From assembly GCA_033060915.1 (NCBI GenBank), contig CM065396.1, forward strand, positions 717,001-781,000: a stretch of DNA of 64,000 nucleotides, read 5' to 3'. The stretch comes from Euryodendron excelsum. Its lineage: Eukaryota > Streptophyta > Magnoliopsida > Ericales > Pentaphylacaceae. The notes below the pieces were generated by a model. It did not search any database. It was not told the DNA's origin and saw nothing but the letters and a program-made list of their open reading frames with translations. The translations under genes and the position numbers were made by a program. Positions 24,484-35,322 of the stretch are shown here, piece by piece; position 1 is the first letter of the stretch; every line of letters starts with the position of its first letter.

Positions 24484-24796
24484 CAGAGCCTCTTCTAGCG
24501 TGAAAGAGGTCCGCAAACTCAGTCTAAAAACTCTAATTTTCTATGCACAGAGCTTGTACACTCCCTAAACCCTAGCTTCCTTAGATTTTCCAAACCTTAG
24601 CCACCATACACAAACCCTAAGCTACATATACACTCCTATACACTCTCATACACTTATACATTAGCCTCCAAACCTCCTTTGAAGATTGGAAGAGCTACAA
24701 ACCGAAGCCTTGAAGATTAAAGACGAGCCCTCGAAGATCAAGACTAAAGTGAAGCAAAGATCGAAGAAAGCAAGGCACACAAAATAAACAAGACAC

Positions 24797-24805
24797 AAGG
24801 TAGGC
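24797..24805 (+). promoter_or_regulatory. Conserved splice-donor-like site, solo LTR A
   Basis: AAG/GTAGGC with GT at 24800-24801, 324 nt after the TATA box. The motif is kept in most Tat LTRs of the window. Confidence 0.45.
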
Positions 24806-27763
24806 GTTTGTTTTACGTTTCTACACTCCCCCCCTCTCTCCTCTCTCCTAACCCACTTGGGTTTTCTCTATTTTAATCCCCCATCTCTTTCCCCCCTTTC
24901 TTTTCATGCTCAAAACAAGGGGACTCCCGGTCCATGTGTAGGATTAGACTATTGGAGGGTCACTGTGTCGGGGGCTTTCCTTTAGGCTAACCAGAGACCA
25001 CGTGGATTCGACCTCCTTGATTATGTGGTGAAGCCTTAACCTTGTATATTCACGACCCCAAACTTGTATTGTGCATATCATGATCTTGCATCTTCCAAAA
25101 ATCGTTTTCAAACTCGTTTTCAAAATTTGCATTAAACTTGTTTTCAAAATTGCATCAAAATCTTTTTTTTTTTCAAAACATGTTTTCAAAATCACAATCC
25201 TAGGGTGATTCTAGCTTTTCCATGGCTAGGGTTGCTTTAGGAAAGCGTTACATTCAAAGTGACCAATATAGTCCATATTTTCAAATCTTGTTGTTTTCAA
25301 AACCGCTTTCCTAAAGTGGTTCTAGCTCTTTTATAGTTAGAATTGCTTTAGAAAAGTGAGATGTTTTTACACCTTCTAAAAACTCTCTTTTCAAAAGTCT
25401 CTCTTTCTAAAACCCACTTTTTCAACATGCTTTCCCAAAACTCTTCTTTCCAAAGTTGTTTTCAAAAACTCCCTCCAAAAATCTATTTTCCAAAACTTTT
25501 CTTTTTAAACTCCTTTCCAAAACGCTCTCTTGAAGGTCCACTTTCCAAAAACGTTCCCTAGATTTCCTTATTAGAAAAACCCCTTCCTAAATCTCTTTCT
25601 TCAAAATCTCTTTCTAAAAACTCCTCACTAGGATCTCTTTCCAAAAACTCTTTCTCCTCAAAATTCACTTTCCTAAAAACTCTTCCCAAAATCTTCCTTC
25701 TATAAACTCCTCTCTAGGATTCCCTTCTAAAAATCTTCATTTCTAAAAATGCACTTTCCAAAAATCCTTTCCTTAGAGCCCAAGTCAAGCCCTATAACTC
25801 ACAATTAGGAAACCCTAATTTTCTTTCCAAAAACATGGTTTTCAAACTTGCCTTCAAACCTAGGTTTCCAAAACTCCTTGTTTTCTACATCAAAACTATA
25901 CATATTTCTAAAACCTATTTTCTACGTCAAAACTATAGTCTTCCCAAATCTAGGGTTTCTAAAACTTCCTTTTCCAAATCCTTGGCAAATCTAATATTCC
26001 CTTTAGGAAATCAAATCAAATCTTCCCTCTAGAAAACCAAATCCAATCTCTTGTTTAGGAAACTAGATCCAATCCTCCGTTTTTTGAAACAAAATCAAAC
26101 TTTCTCTTTTAGAAACAAAATCCAATCCCTTCCTAATCTAAATCTTTCCTAGTTCAACTCCTTCCTAAACTTCTCCTTTCCTAAGCCTTAAGTTTTTAAA
26201 ACTTGAACATAAAGATCTTTCCTAAATTTTAAAAACTTAACTTCTACATCTTTCCTAATTCAACCCCTTCCTAATTCTACCCCTTTCCAAATCTTAACTT
26301 TCCAAGTCCAAGTTTTCAAATATTTCTTAAACACAAACCTTTCTTACTCTCAAAACTTTCTAAATCCTAAACTTTCTAAATTTCAAATCTTTCTAAATCC
26401 AAAGCTTTCTAAACTCAAAACTTTCTTAATTCAAAACTTTCTTAACTTGAAACTTTCCAAATTCTAAACCTTTCTTAAACTAAACTTTCCTAATTCAAAA
26501 CATTTCTAAATTCAACACTTTCCTATTTCAAAACTTTTCTTAAAACGAAACTTTTCAATTTTCAAAACATTCCAAATTCAAAACTTTCCTAATTCAAAAA
26601 CTTTCCTAAAACGAAACTTTCTTAATTCGAATCTTTCCTAATTCCAATCTTTCTCTAATCTTCCAAGTCCAACATTTGAGTCCAATCTTTCTTAATCTCA
26701 AGTCCTTTTCTAAAATCTTATCTTTCCTAAGTCTAGGTTTCCTAAACCTTCATCTTTCCAAAACAAGTCTAAATCTTTCTTCCAAGTTCTATCTTTCCAA
26801 ATCAAAATTCAACCTTTTCAATTTCAAAATTCTAAATTCCAATCTTCAATATTCTATTCTAAATTCAAATCAAATCCAAATTCCAATTCAACTCCTTTTT
26901 CAAATCAAGCATTCTATTTTCAATCAGACTCTTGTCCGAACTACGACAGACCTGATTCCTCCAAAGGGATACATAGACAACCCTCATGGGTGCGGTCACA
27001 ACTTCTTTCAAATTTCAAATTCCTCCATATTTTCCAAATTTCAAACTCCACCATCTTTTCAAATCTCCAATCTATTTTCAAACTTCCAATTTCAAATTTC
27101 TATTTCCAAATCTCTATTTCTAATTTTTCAAACTTTCTAATTTCAAATATATCTTTTCAAATCTTTTCTAAAATCAAATCAATTTCTTTCCAAATCCATT
27201 TTTCAACATTCTTTTCTAGCACTTGCATATCATGCATCATGTCTTTTTCAAACATTGTTTTATAAAGTGGATAGGATTGAACATTAGTTAGTTAAAGACT
27301 CTTATATGTGAATATAGGGTAGATTGACATGTAGGTACCGAAAGGCCGGGGTAGGGTGATGGCTTAGTGCGTCTTCCCTACACGTAACCAACATCCGAAC
27401 TTAGAATCACTGATTTCAAAGACCAAAAGGAGTTATTTTTCAAAAAATGACTAAATGTTTTCCAAAGGTTGCCAAACAACCTGTTTTCTTAAAAACCCTC
27501 TCTTGAGGAGATATTTTCAAAATCGTTTTCCAAAAACCCTAAGTGTAGTTTTCGGATTATGCTTAGTTTTTAAGTGACCTAACTCACCTTAATCAAGTTA
27601 GGTGGCGACTCCAAATCTTTTTCAAAAGCCCTTTATTCAAAATTATTTTCAATTCAAACCTAGTCGCACTCATTCTTCTAAGAGGGTGAGTTCTAACGAG
27701 AGAGTATAGTATTTTTCTCGCATGTGTGTGTATTCCTTGAGTGCGAAAAATCTGGGCACGACA

Positions 27764-27768
27764 AAGGC
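27764..27768 (+). repeat. Target duplication AAGGC, right of solo LTR A
   Basis: Matches 22583-22587. Confidence 0.93.
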
Positions 27769-29420
27769 AAACCTACAAAAGAAATTCATTTGAGCTTAGG
27801 TACCCAAACCATCTTGGGTCCTTGGGGGTTAGTTCGTAATGGTCTTCTAGGGACCCACGCATTGCTAGGAACATTAGATTTTTGTAAAGCATAGCATCTA
27901 CTAACAATATGTCCTATTATAATAATAAAAACATGAAATTTGTGATTTTCCAGTTGAAGCACTAAATCTGCCTTTTGAAAATTTCTTTCTTTTAAATGGA
28001 TCAAAGCCCAAACCAGCTTTGTCTACTGAGCATTTTTGTTTTTATATTGCATCTAATTTTTCTTTGCCATTTACACACTAAAAAGAGTTGTTTCCAAGTT
28101 TTTAACCTTATCAAGTAAAATTTGGTTTTCTTTTGAAGAATCTTTTATAAAGGAGTTTTTCTTAATCTTATCATTCAAGGCACAAACTTCATTTTTCAAA
28201 ACTTTATTTTCTTTTTGTAAATCTTCATTTTCCTTAGTAAGAGTAAAGATCATGTTTTTAAGAAGCCCATTTTTTATTTCAATTTTTCTGAATTCACAAA
28301 GTAGATCATCAAATGCATCTTGTAATTCATTGAAAGTAAATTGAGAAGAGTCTAAAACCTCACTATCATCCTCATGAGCCATGAGACATAGGTTAGCCAC
28401 TTCTTGAGGTTCGGCTTCTTCTTCGAAGCTTAATTCTTCATCATCATTCTATGTCATGGCTGCCATGGCCTTCTTCCCTTGATATTTCTTTCCTTTCTTC
28501 CTGAGTAGAGGACACTCTGCCTTTATATGGTCTGGCTTCTTGCATTCATATCATATAATATTGGATTCTTTACTAGGTTCTCCTTTGGCTTCATGCTTCT
28601 CTCCACCTTTCCATTTCTTCTTCATGAATCTTTTGAATTTTCGAGTGATGAGAGCAATTTCATCTTCATTCTCATCACTTGCTGATTCATTATCTTGACT
28701 GGTGGATTTGAATTGCAACTACCATTTTCTTCTTTTCTTCATCTTATTGGACATGTTGTTTTCGAGTAAGCTCAAAAGTCATTTGGGAGCCTAAGAGTTC
28801 TTCAGAGGCAAGGTGTTGAGGTCCTTTGCTTTTTGAATTGCTGTAACTTTAGCTTCCCAAGCTTTTGTCAGAGACCTTAGAATCTTCCTCACCTGCTCAT
28901 TGTTAGAATACACATTTCCAAGAGATTTTAAATCATTAATAATATCGGTGAACCTTGTGAACATTTCAGTGATAGACTCATCAGGTTTCATTTTAAACAA
29001 TTCGTAACTATGCACCAAAATATTGATTTTTGAGTCTTTAACTTGATTGGTACCTTCATGTGTTTCCTCTAGTCTATCCCATATTTATTTAGCTAATTCA
29101 TAAGTAGAAATACGATTGAATTCATTGGAATCAAGTGCACAATATAGAATATTCATGGCTTTGGCATTAGATTGTAGCATTTTCAAATCATCTTCATCCT
29201 ATTCAAATTCAAGTTTAGGGACATCTATTCTTTCTACTCTGGTTGTAAGAGTTTTAGGACCATTTACTATAAGTCTCCATATTTCATAATCTACCGATAG
29301 AGTGTAGATTCTCATTCTATTCTTCCAATAGTTATAATTAGTGTTATTGAACATAGGTTGTCTGTTTGTGGATTGACCCTCACCGAGAAAGCTTCCAAAA
29401 TTGGTTGCAATGGATCTATT
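27769..29420 (-). pseudogene. gag: Copia gag (Sirevirus-like, broken)
   Basis: Capsid-precursor part of the copia polyprotein, read leftward. About 29350-29260 gives NYNYWKNRMRIYTL and YEIWRLIVNGP, the N-terminal gag signature. At 29018-28791 lies the gag core YELFKMKPDESITEMFTRF, then VRKILRSL and WEAKVTAIQ. A CCHC knuckle at about 28555-28500 (CKKPDHIKAECP) has lost its first Cys to a stop. At 28400-28071 is a long coiled coil (ENEDLQKENKVLKNEV), a feature of Sirevirus gag. A second knuckle-like GHIVSRCYAL and the end GPKMVWVPKLK lie at 27930-27786. The usual start codon seems lost, and stops occur at several points. It continues into protease beyond the solo LTR. Confidence 0.88.
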
Positions 29421-29450
29421 CTTAGAATGTTAAGCCTAAAACAGGAATAC

Positions 29451-29464
29451 AAGCTCTGATACCA
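29451..29464 (-). other. Copia primer-binding site (initiator Met tRNA)
   Basis: On the minus strand TGGTATCAGAGCTT lies 2 nt after the 5' LTR end. TGGTATCAGAGC is the well-known complement of plant initiator-Met tRNA used by most copia elements. Confidence 0.95.
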
Positions 29465-29466
29465 CT

Positions 29467-31243
29467 AGTTGGCCCAAAAGGCAACCCACGAGGTGATGTG
29501 AATAAGGTTTTTCAAAAATTATTGGCAAATAAGATTAATTAAAATTAATTTAATCAATATAACAATGATCAATCTATATATAATGCAATGTAATCAAAAG
29601 AGAAATGAAAAACAGAGCAATAGAAAGCACACCAAGAATTATCGAGGTTCAACCACAATTCGTGGTCTACGTCCTCACCCCAGGATCCCCTTGAAGTCTT
29701 CTTCCACTATGCAATCTCCAATTACAAAATGGATGCTGATTTACCAAGTGCTCAGCTCACTTTTACACAAAAACTTCTTTCCAAGTTCTTCTAGCTACCA
29801 AGTGGTTTTGTCCAAGATCCACTCAAACTTATAAGAGTTTTCCTTCAACAAGAGAACTCTCAAACTCTCACTTACAGATGTATAAAGATGTACAAATAAA
29901 ATGCAAACTCTTTATCAAGAGTGGATAGACAAATAAAAGCTCACTCAATGAAGACAAGAAGAATGTTTAGATTTTTCAGTTTGATCAATTAGTGGTACTT
30001 GTGTTTCTTGTTTGTCTTGTTTATAAATACAGTTAGAAGCTTGTATATAAACTCTTGTATTGATTTCGTCCATTGGAGGTTTTTGGGGCTCATTTAATGC
30101 AAGTCCAGTCCGTTATAACGTTAGAAAAACTAGCCCTTATCTCCCAAGTGTTGACACTTGGTTCCATGTGTCGACACATCTGGTTTGCATTTTTCAGATG
30201 TTGTCCACTGTTTTTATGTGTCGACACTTGATCATTCTGTCTTCAAATTTATGACTTATGTTTTCATGTGTCGACTCTTTATTTTCATGTGTCGACGCAT
30301 TGCTCAGAAATCTTGCTTTTGTCTTTCCATGATCAAGTTCAGCTTCATTACTACTATAAGATCTTTAAGGAGTTTTCTTTTTGAGGCATGATGATTAATC
30401 AAAATCTTCAATTCATCAAAGTTGTCTTCTATTCAATTTAGATTGAATCTATCATTTGATAGTCATCGTTTCTTGATTTCCAAACTCTCAGGGCATCATA
30501 CCATCAATGCTGAACTCTTCTTCTTTGTTGCCGAACTTTCTCTTTTATTGTCAAGCTCTTTCTTTCATTGCCGAGCTATTTCTTTCATTGCTGAGATTTC
30601 TCTTTCATTGCCAAGCTCTTTCTTTCATTGACGAGCTTTCTATTTCATTGCCGAGTTCTTTCTTTCATTAGGATCACTTCAATAAGACTTTTATAAGCTT
30701 GATGAAGTCTATTCTTGAGCACCTTTATTTTCTCTGAATACATATCATCTTCATTGAGTCTTTATATCCCAGATGAAATCTTCACTTAGATTCTTTGTAG
30801 AGATTATGCAATTGCAATGAATTCTCTTCTCAAACATCTTAAATCTCTTCTCAATCAAATCATCTTCAACTGATCTTTGCACACTTTGATGAAGTCTTTA
30901 TTTGGACACCTTCAATCTCTTCGAATTCAAGTCATCTTTATTGAGTCTATGCATACTTGATGGAATCTTCATTTGAATACCTTCAATCTCTTCGAATCTA
31001 AATCATTTGTTTAAAGTTGGAATAGGTGTCATTGCTTAGTTTGGTACATTGCATGACTCTTGGAGTGCATTACTTGATCTTAGCTTGTTGTGCATTCACT
31101 TTGACATATATTAGTCTTAAAGTCAAACTTCTAAGTCTAAATTATAATCTTTATTAATCTGCACACTAAGTAAATGCTTTAATAAAATAACACAAGGTTT
31201 AGTTATCATCAAAATCAACATGTGAATCAACCTTGAGTCAACA
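29467..31243 (-). mobile_element. Copia element, 5' LTR
   Basis: This 1777-bp LTR starts TGTTGACTCAAGG at 31243 and ends GGGCCAACT at 29467 (the terminal A has changed to T). Next to the primer site it is the 5' LTR. On the minus strand it has palindrome cores at 30149, 30169, 30219, 30269 and 30290 and a TATA-like TTTATATAC at about 30043-30052. One palindrome of the 3' LTR is missing by a 21-bp deletion. Many single-base differences from 15078-16833 show the insertion is not recent. Confidence 0.9.
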
Positions 31244-31248
31244 GGAAC

Positions 31249-33278
31249 TACCACCAACTCCTGCCCAAACCATAGAAGAATTCATTGTAAAAATAGGGGG
31301 AATGACCAGGTCTGGCCAATGCTACACCATAGAGGAAGTATAAAGGAGAAGAAAAGGGAAAGACAAAGAGGGAGAATGTTCAAACATGCTGACAGAGCAT
31401 GAGATTTCTAAGTTTGCCAAAGCATTGAAGAAAAATGACTACGATGTAATGGAACAGCTCAAAAAGACCCCCTCCTACATCTCCCTGTTGGGACTACTTC
31501 TCACATCCAAAACTCTTCGCGATGCCTTGCTCAAAGTTCTTAAAGAGGCCTATGTACCAGATATTTTCATCCCTGAAAACTTTCAAAATATGGTAGGACT
31601 CATCATGGCACCAAATGTCATCACTTTTACCGTTGATGAAATCCCTATGGATGGGACTGGATATACTTAAGTCGTACACGTGACGGTCAAAACCAAAGGA
31701 ATGATTGTATCAAGGGTATTGGTGGACAATAGATCAACTCTGAATGTTTGCCTATACTCAACCCTAAAAAGGCTTAGGATGGACCAATCCCACTTGAACC
31801 ACAGTATCATCATTATATGAGCCTTTGACAGATTTATAAGAGAAACAATAGGGGAAATCGAGATACCTGTCGAAATAGGGGCTGTCACCTTCGCCATTGA
31901 ATTCCAAGTTCTACAAATACTTTCGACCTAGAATATACTGCTTGGGCGGCCCTAGATCCATTTGGCAGGGGCAGTACCATCTAGTCTTCATCAAAAGGTC
32001 AAATTCATTATCAAGGCCAGGTTAATTTTTATCTATGCTAAAAAGGAATTTGCAATCTACAAAACTGACGCAGTCTCCTACACTGAATTGGCTGCCCTGT
32101 CCTGTTTCTAATCCCTAGAGTATGTCATTGTGATATATGAAGGAGATATGATCGAGCCTAAGTATTCAGATAACGCATAGATGATCACTCGCTATTTTCA
32201 AAGGAATGGATACCAGCCAGAAAAAGGATTAGGAAAAAGGTTACAATGGATTCCCAAAATTCCAGACATACCATCACAAAAGCACACTTTCAGCCTAGGA
32301 TACAAGGAAAAAAAGAAGGAAATTAGGGAACAAACCCAAAAGAGAAAGAGGCAAAAGGTCACTCAGGGAAATGAAGAAGAGGAAGAAATGATACACCAAC
32401 TGAGGGCATTTTGCTTGACTGAAGATAACAAAAGTCTTAAGAAAGGAAAAGTGCAAGTCGAACTCCTAACCAATCTGTTTCAACAAACCCTAATAATTTA
32501 TGTGCCTCAGCTCTCAAACACTAAAGCATCAGAAAATATCACTATTAGACTGGCCCTTCCTAGAGAGAATCTCAATAATTGGGACAGTGAAGACCTCCTC
32601 CGAGCTCGCAAGTTTTGGTACGGGCTTGCCAAGACATTCCATGAACTTCTGACTCTTTAAAACTTGTCATCTTTTTATCTTTTTATTTTTGTTTCCATTT
32701 CCAATCAAGAGCTATAATAGAAATTACTATATATGAAAGAGTAGCTTCCTTGTTTTGAATGATTCTCCTTGTTGTCTTTGATCAGAAACCCGCATATCTA
32801 ATGTCTTGGTCAATTAATTTAAAGAATGCCTATTTTGATTGATTGTGACTTCAAAACTGAGTTTGACTACCAGCTCTTAGGGATTGAACTCGATGTAAAC
32901 AACACTAATGAGGTCCCGGAGGAGATCTTAGAATAGTTGGAATGGCATGATAACTGCAAAACCCCTAATATTGAAGAAACAGAGGCAGTCAATTTAGGAA
33001 GCAAAGAATCCCCTAAAGAGGCCAAGATCTGGACCATTGACAATACAGAGAAATGTTGGAACGACTATCTGCCTATATTAATGTCTTCACATGGTCTTAC
33101 CAAGACATGCCAGGGTTGGATGAGTCCATTATTGAGCACCAACTGTCGCTGGATCCACAGTCAAGCCTATAAAATAGAAACTTCGAAGACTTAAACCCGA
33201 GTGGAGTTTGAAAGTCAAAAAGTAAGTGGTTAAGCAGTTTCATGCCGAGTTTCTACAAGTAGTCGAATATCCCCAATG
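31249..33278 (+). pseudogene. pol: Tat pol N-terminal part: protease, G-patch-like segment, start of RT (broken)
   Basis: The plus-strand element resumes after the copia insertion. It begins EEFIVKIGGMTRSGQCYT, the typical gag-protease linker of Tat. Positions 31386-31670 give MLTEHEISKFAKALKKNDYD and an IPMDGTGYT end. The aspartic protease site at about 31718-31745 reads VLVDNRSTLNVC, where VDGGS or VDDGS is usual, so the active site is damaged. Positions 32181-32660 (159 codons) include GYQPEKGLGKRLQWIPKI, a G-patch-like sequence known from Tat pol, and the ENLNNWDSEDL motif. Positions 32820-33278 hold the region before RT, with WSYQDMPG and HCRWIHSQAYK-type sequence across several frames. 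Solo LTR B interrupts it. Confidence 0.82.
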
Positions 33279-33283
33279 GTTAG
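33279..33283 (+). repeat. Target duplication GTTAG, left of solo LTR B
   Basis: Repeated perfectly at 38470-38474. Confidence 0.93.
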
Positions 33284-33498
33284 TGTAAGCACCCCATTTT
33301 TTACCGCTCGGCAGTCTACACTCCGTCCAGACTTGTTTTCAAGTCGTTGTGGGCATATTCCAATCGAAACCATTTCTCTAGGTCCAAATTCCATCTTTCC
33401 ATCGCTTCGCGGGCTTGTCAGGCCCAAATAGAGGCAAAATGACCAAAATGCCCTTAGGGGCATTGTTTCTTTCCAATTCCCTTTCCAATCCCTCTCTC

Positions 33499-33765
33499 GA
33501 GACAGTTTATTCCTTGAGATGGTCCGAGTAACAAAACTACTCACAAAACCGTTAGAGTAGCGAAAATACTCACAAAACCGTTAGAGTGGCGGAAACACTC
33601 AAAACCCAGGCACGTCTCTTCGGAGACGGTAAGACCCCTTTCCAATCCCACTTTCGAGACAGTTTATTCCTCGAGACGGTTCCAATCCAGGCACGTCTCT
33701 TCGGAGACGGTAAGACCCCTTCCAGTCCCACTCTCGAGACAGTTTATTCCTCGAGACGGTCCGAG
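33499..33765 (+). repeat. 81-bp minisatellite units in solo LTR B
   Basis: GAGACAGTTTATTCC at 33499, 33656 and 33736, with spacers of about 80 bp in the second pair. The first unit is separated by a block of 29-bp repeats, so the two arrays have been mixed by rearrangement. Confidence 0.85.
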
Positions 33766-34095
33766 TAGCAAAACTACTCACAAAACCGTTAGAGTAGCGG
33801 AAATACTCACAAAACCGTTAGAGTAACGAAAATACTCAACCCCGTCCGAGTAGCGGAAATACTCCCAAATCATCAACCCCGTCTGAGTAGCGGAAATACT
33901 CACAAAACCGTTAGAGTAGCGAAAATACTCACATAGCCGTTAGAGTAGCGAAAATACTCACAAAGCCGTCCGAGTAGCGGAAATACTCACAAATCATCAA
34001 CCCCGTCCGAGTAACGGAAATACTCCCAAGTCATCAACCCCGTCCGAGTAGCGGAAATACTCACATCGTTAGAGTGGCGGAAACACTCAAAACCT
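33520..34095 (+). repeat. 29-bp tandem repeats with internal hairpin, solo LTR B
   Basis: Units of the form GTTAGAGTAGCGGAAATACT plus CACAAAACC recur at 29-bp spacing (for example 33551/33580 and 33788/33817). A related CCGTCCGAGTAGCGG form alternates. Each unit contains GAGTA and TACTC separated by 7 bases. The array is interrupted by 81-bp units at 33600-33765. Confidence 0.88.
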
Positions 34096-34920
34096 AGGTC
34101 AACACCAGTGTCTGTTAGCTCACTTTGGTGAAAAATGACCAAACTACCCTTAGGACCTTTTCCGAGACGTTCCGGTCAAGATGACCATTTTGCCCCTGAG
34201 CATCCGAATGCCCCGAGAACCACATCGGCTCTAGGTATCAAACCGGTAACCTCCTGAGAATACTTTTTATAGTGTTCTCAACCTCCCCTTACCTTTCCGG
34301 ATCATTCTGAGTCAGTTCCGGCCAACCCGATACAAAATGCCCGTTTTGCCCCTAGAGGGCTGGTCTCCTTCTTCGACCACACCGGCTTTGGGTATCAAAC
34401 CGGTAATGACCCGAGAATACTTTTTATAGTGTTCTCAACCTCCCCTTACCTTTCCGGATCATTCCGAGTCAGTTCCGACAAACCCGGTACAAAATGACCG
34501 TTTTGCCCCTAGTGGGCCGGTCTCCTTTTCTGACCACGCTGGCTCTGGGAATCAAACCGGAAATCTCTGGGAACATTCTAAATAATGTTTCCAGATCCCA
34601 AGTCTTTTTCCGGGACAGTCCGAGTCTGTCTCGGCAGTTCTCCGATCCGATTGACCGTTTTACCCCTAAAGGCCCGGTCAACCTCTTCGACACATTTTTG
34701 TCTTCACTTTTCAAGTCAAATACCTCCAGGATACTATTTTAAGTGTTCCTGCTCCTTTCCAGCCTTCCGGGTCATTCTCGGCTCCTTCAAATCATTCCCG
34801 GACTTTCCGGAGCCACTCCTAGTGAAGCTACGTTAAAATTTACATGGTAGTCACTAGTACAGGCGCCCAAATCTAGTCAAAGATACGTTGCTTGCCGACC
34901 ATGAATCTTTCCTAATTGGC

Positions 34921-34943
34921 TGGCGCCACTAGTAGTGGCGCCA
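34921..34943 (+). repeat. Perfect inverted repeat with GGCGCC arms, solo LTR B
   Basis: Arms TGGCGCCACTA and TAGTGGCGCCA are exact complements with one base between them. Two or three further GGCGCCA copies follow before the TATA box at 35020. Likely U3 regulatory elements (inference). Confidence 0.85.
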
Positions 34944-35019
34944 AGCCAAAAAATGGCCTGGCGCCAGTGTATAATTTGGCCTGGCGCCACTGCAACAGGC
35001 GCCAGTTTTGTCCAACCTC

Positions 35020-35027
35020 TATAAATA
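35020..35027 (+). promoter_or_regulatory. TATA box of solo LTR B
   Basis: TATAAATA followed by TAGAGCCTC, about 77 bp after the inverted repeat. Confidence 0.8.
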
Positions 35028-35313
35028 TAGAGCCTCATTCAATGTGAAAGGGGTCTGTAAACTGAACCTAAAAATCCTATATTTCGATATACAGAGCTCG
35101 AGCACCTCCAAAACCCTAGCCTCCCTAGGTTCTCCCATACCCTAGCCTCCTATACACTCATACACTCCCCCATACACTCATACACTAGCCTTCAACCCTT
35201 CTCCGAAGACTTGAAGAGCTACCATCCAAAGCTTGAAGACAACTCTTGAAGGTTGAAGGTGAAGATCAAGACAAAGACCGAAGACCGCACAGCGCGCAAA
35301 ATAAACAAGATAC

Positions 35314-35322
35314 AAGGTAGGC
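35314..35322 (+). promoter_or_regulatory. Conserved splice-donor-like site, solo LTR B
   Basis: AAG/GTAGGC with GT at 35317-35318, 297 nt past the TATA box. Confidence 0.45.

Larger units (their letters stand above)
22588..27763 (+). mobile_element. Solo Tat LTR A (5176 bp) inside copia gag-pol
   Basis: The LTR starts TGTAAGCATCCC and ends GGGCACGACA, with perfect AAGGC duplications on both sides. No primer site, gag or pol lies inside, and copia coding sequence continues on both sides, so it is a solo LTR. Order: start block, 81-bp repeats (22803-23210), short GTAGCGAAAATACTCG units (23430-23500), GTTTTGCCCCTA-rich block, palindromes and TATA (24476-24483), donor-like AAGGTAGGC (24797-24805), G-poor tract (25250-27190), conserved end blocks. 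It is the most diverged of the four solo copies (for example CpG decay in the GGCGCC palindromes). Confidence 0.93.
15078..31243 (-). mobile_element. Complete but defective Ty1/copia (Sirevirus-like) element, 16.2 kb including an inserted LTR
   Basis: The element has two similar LTRs, an initiator-Met primer site (29451-29464), gag, protease, integrase, RT and RNase H on the minus strand, an extra ORF after pol, and a purine tract next to the 3' LTR. Removing the solo Tat LTR at 22588-27763 leaves about 11 kb. It interrupts the plus-strand Tat element. Flanks are AAAAC (15073-15077) and GGAAC (31244-31248): only 3 of 5 bases agree, which is either an aged target duplication or a slightly misplaced edge. 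Sirevirus affinity is inferred from the long coiled-coil gag C-terminus, the VWVPK-type gag end and YVDDIIFG in RT. Confidence 0.9.

Noticed and set aside
26676..27265. ORFs of 154 and 91 codons rich in Phe, Ser and Ile
   Set aside because: They lie in the G-poor LTR tract, where stops are rare in some frames by composition. Equivalent ORFs at 37702-38000, 43505-43862 and 62829-63122 are the same artefact.
33520..34095. CRISPR-like array of 29-bp repeats
   Set aside because: The units are adjoining tandem repeats without unique spacers, inside a plant LTR.
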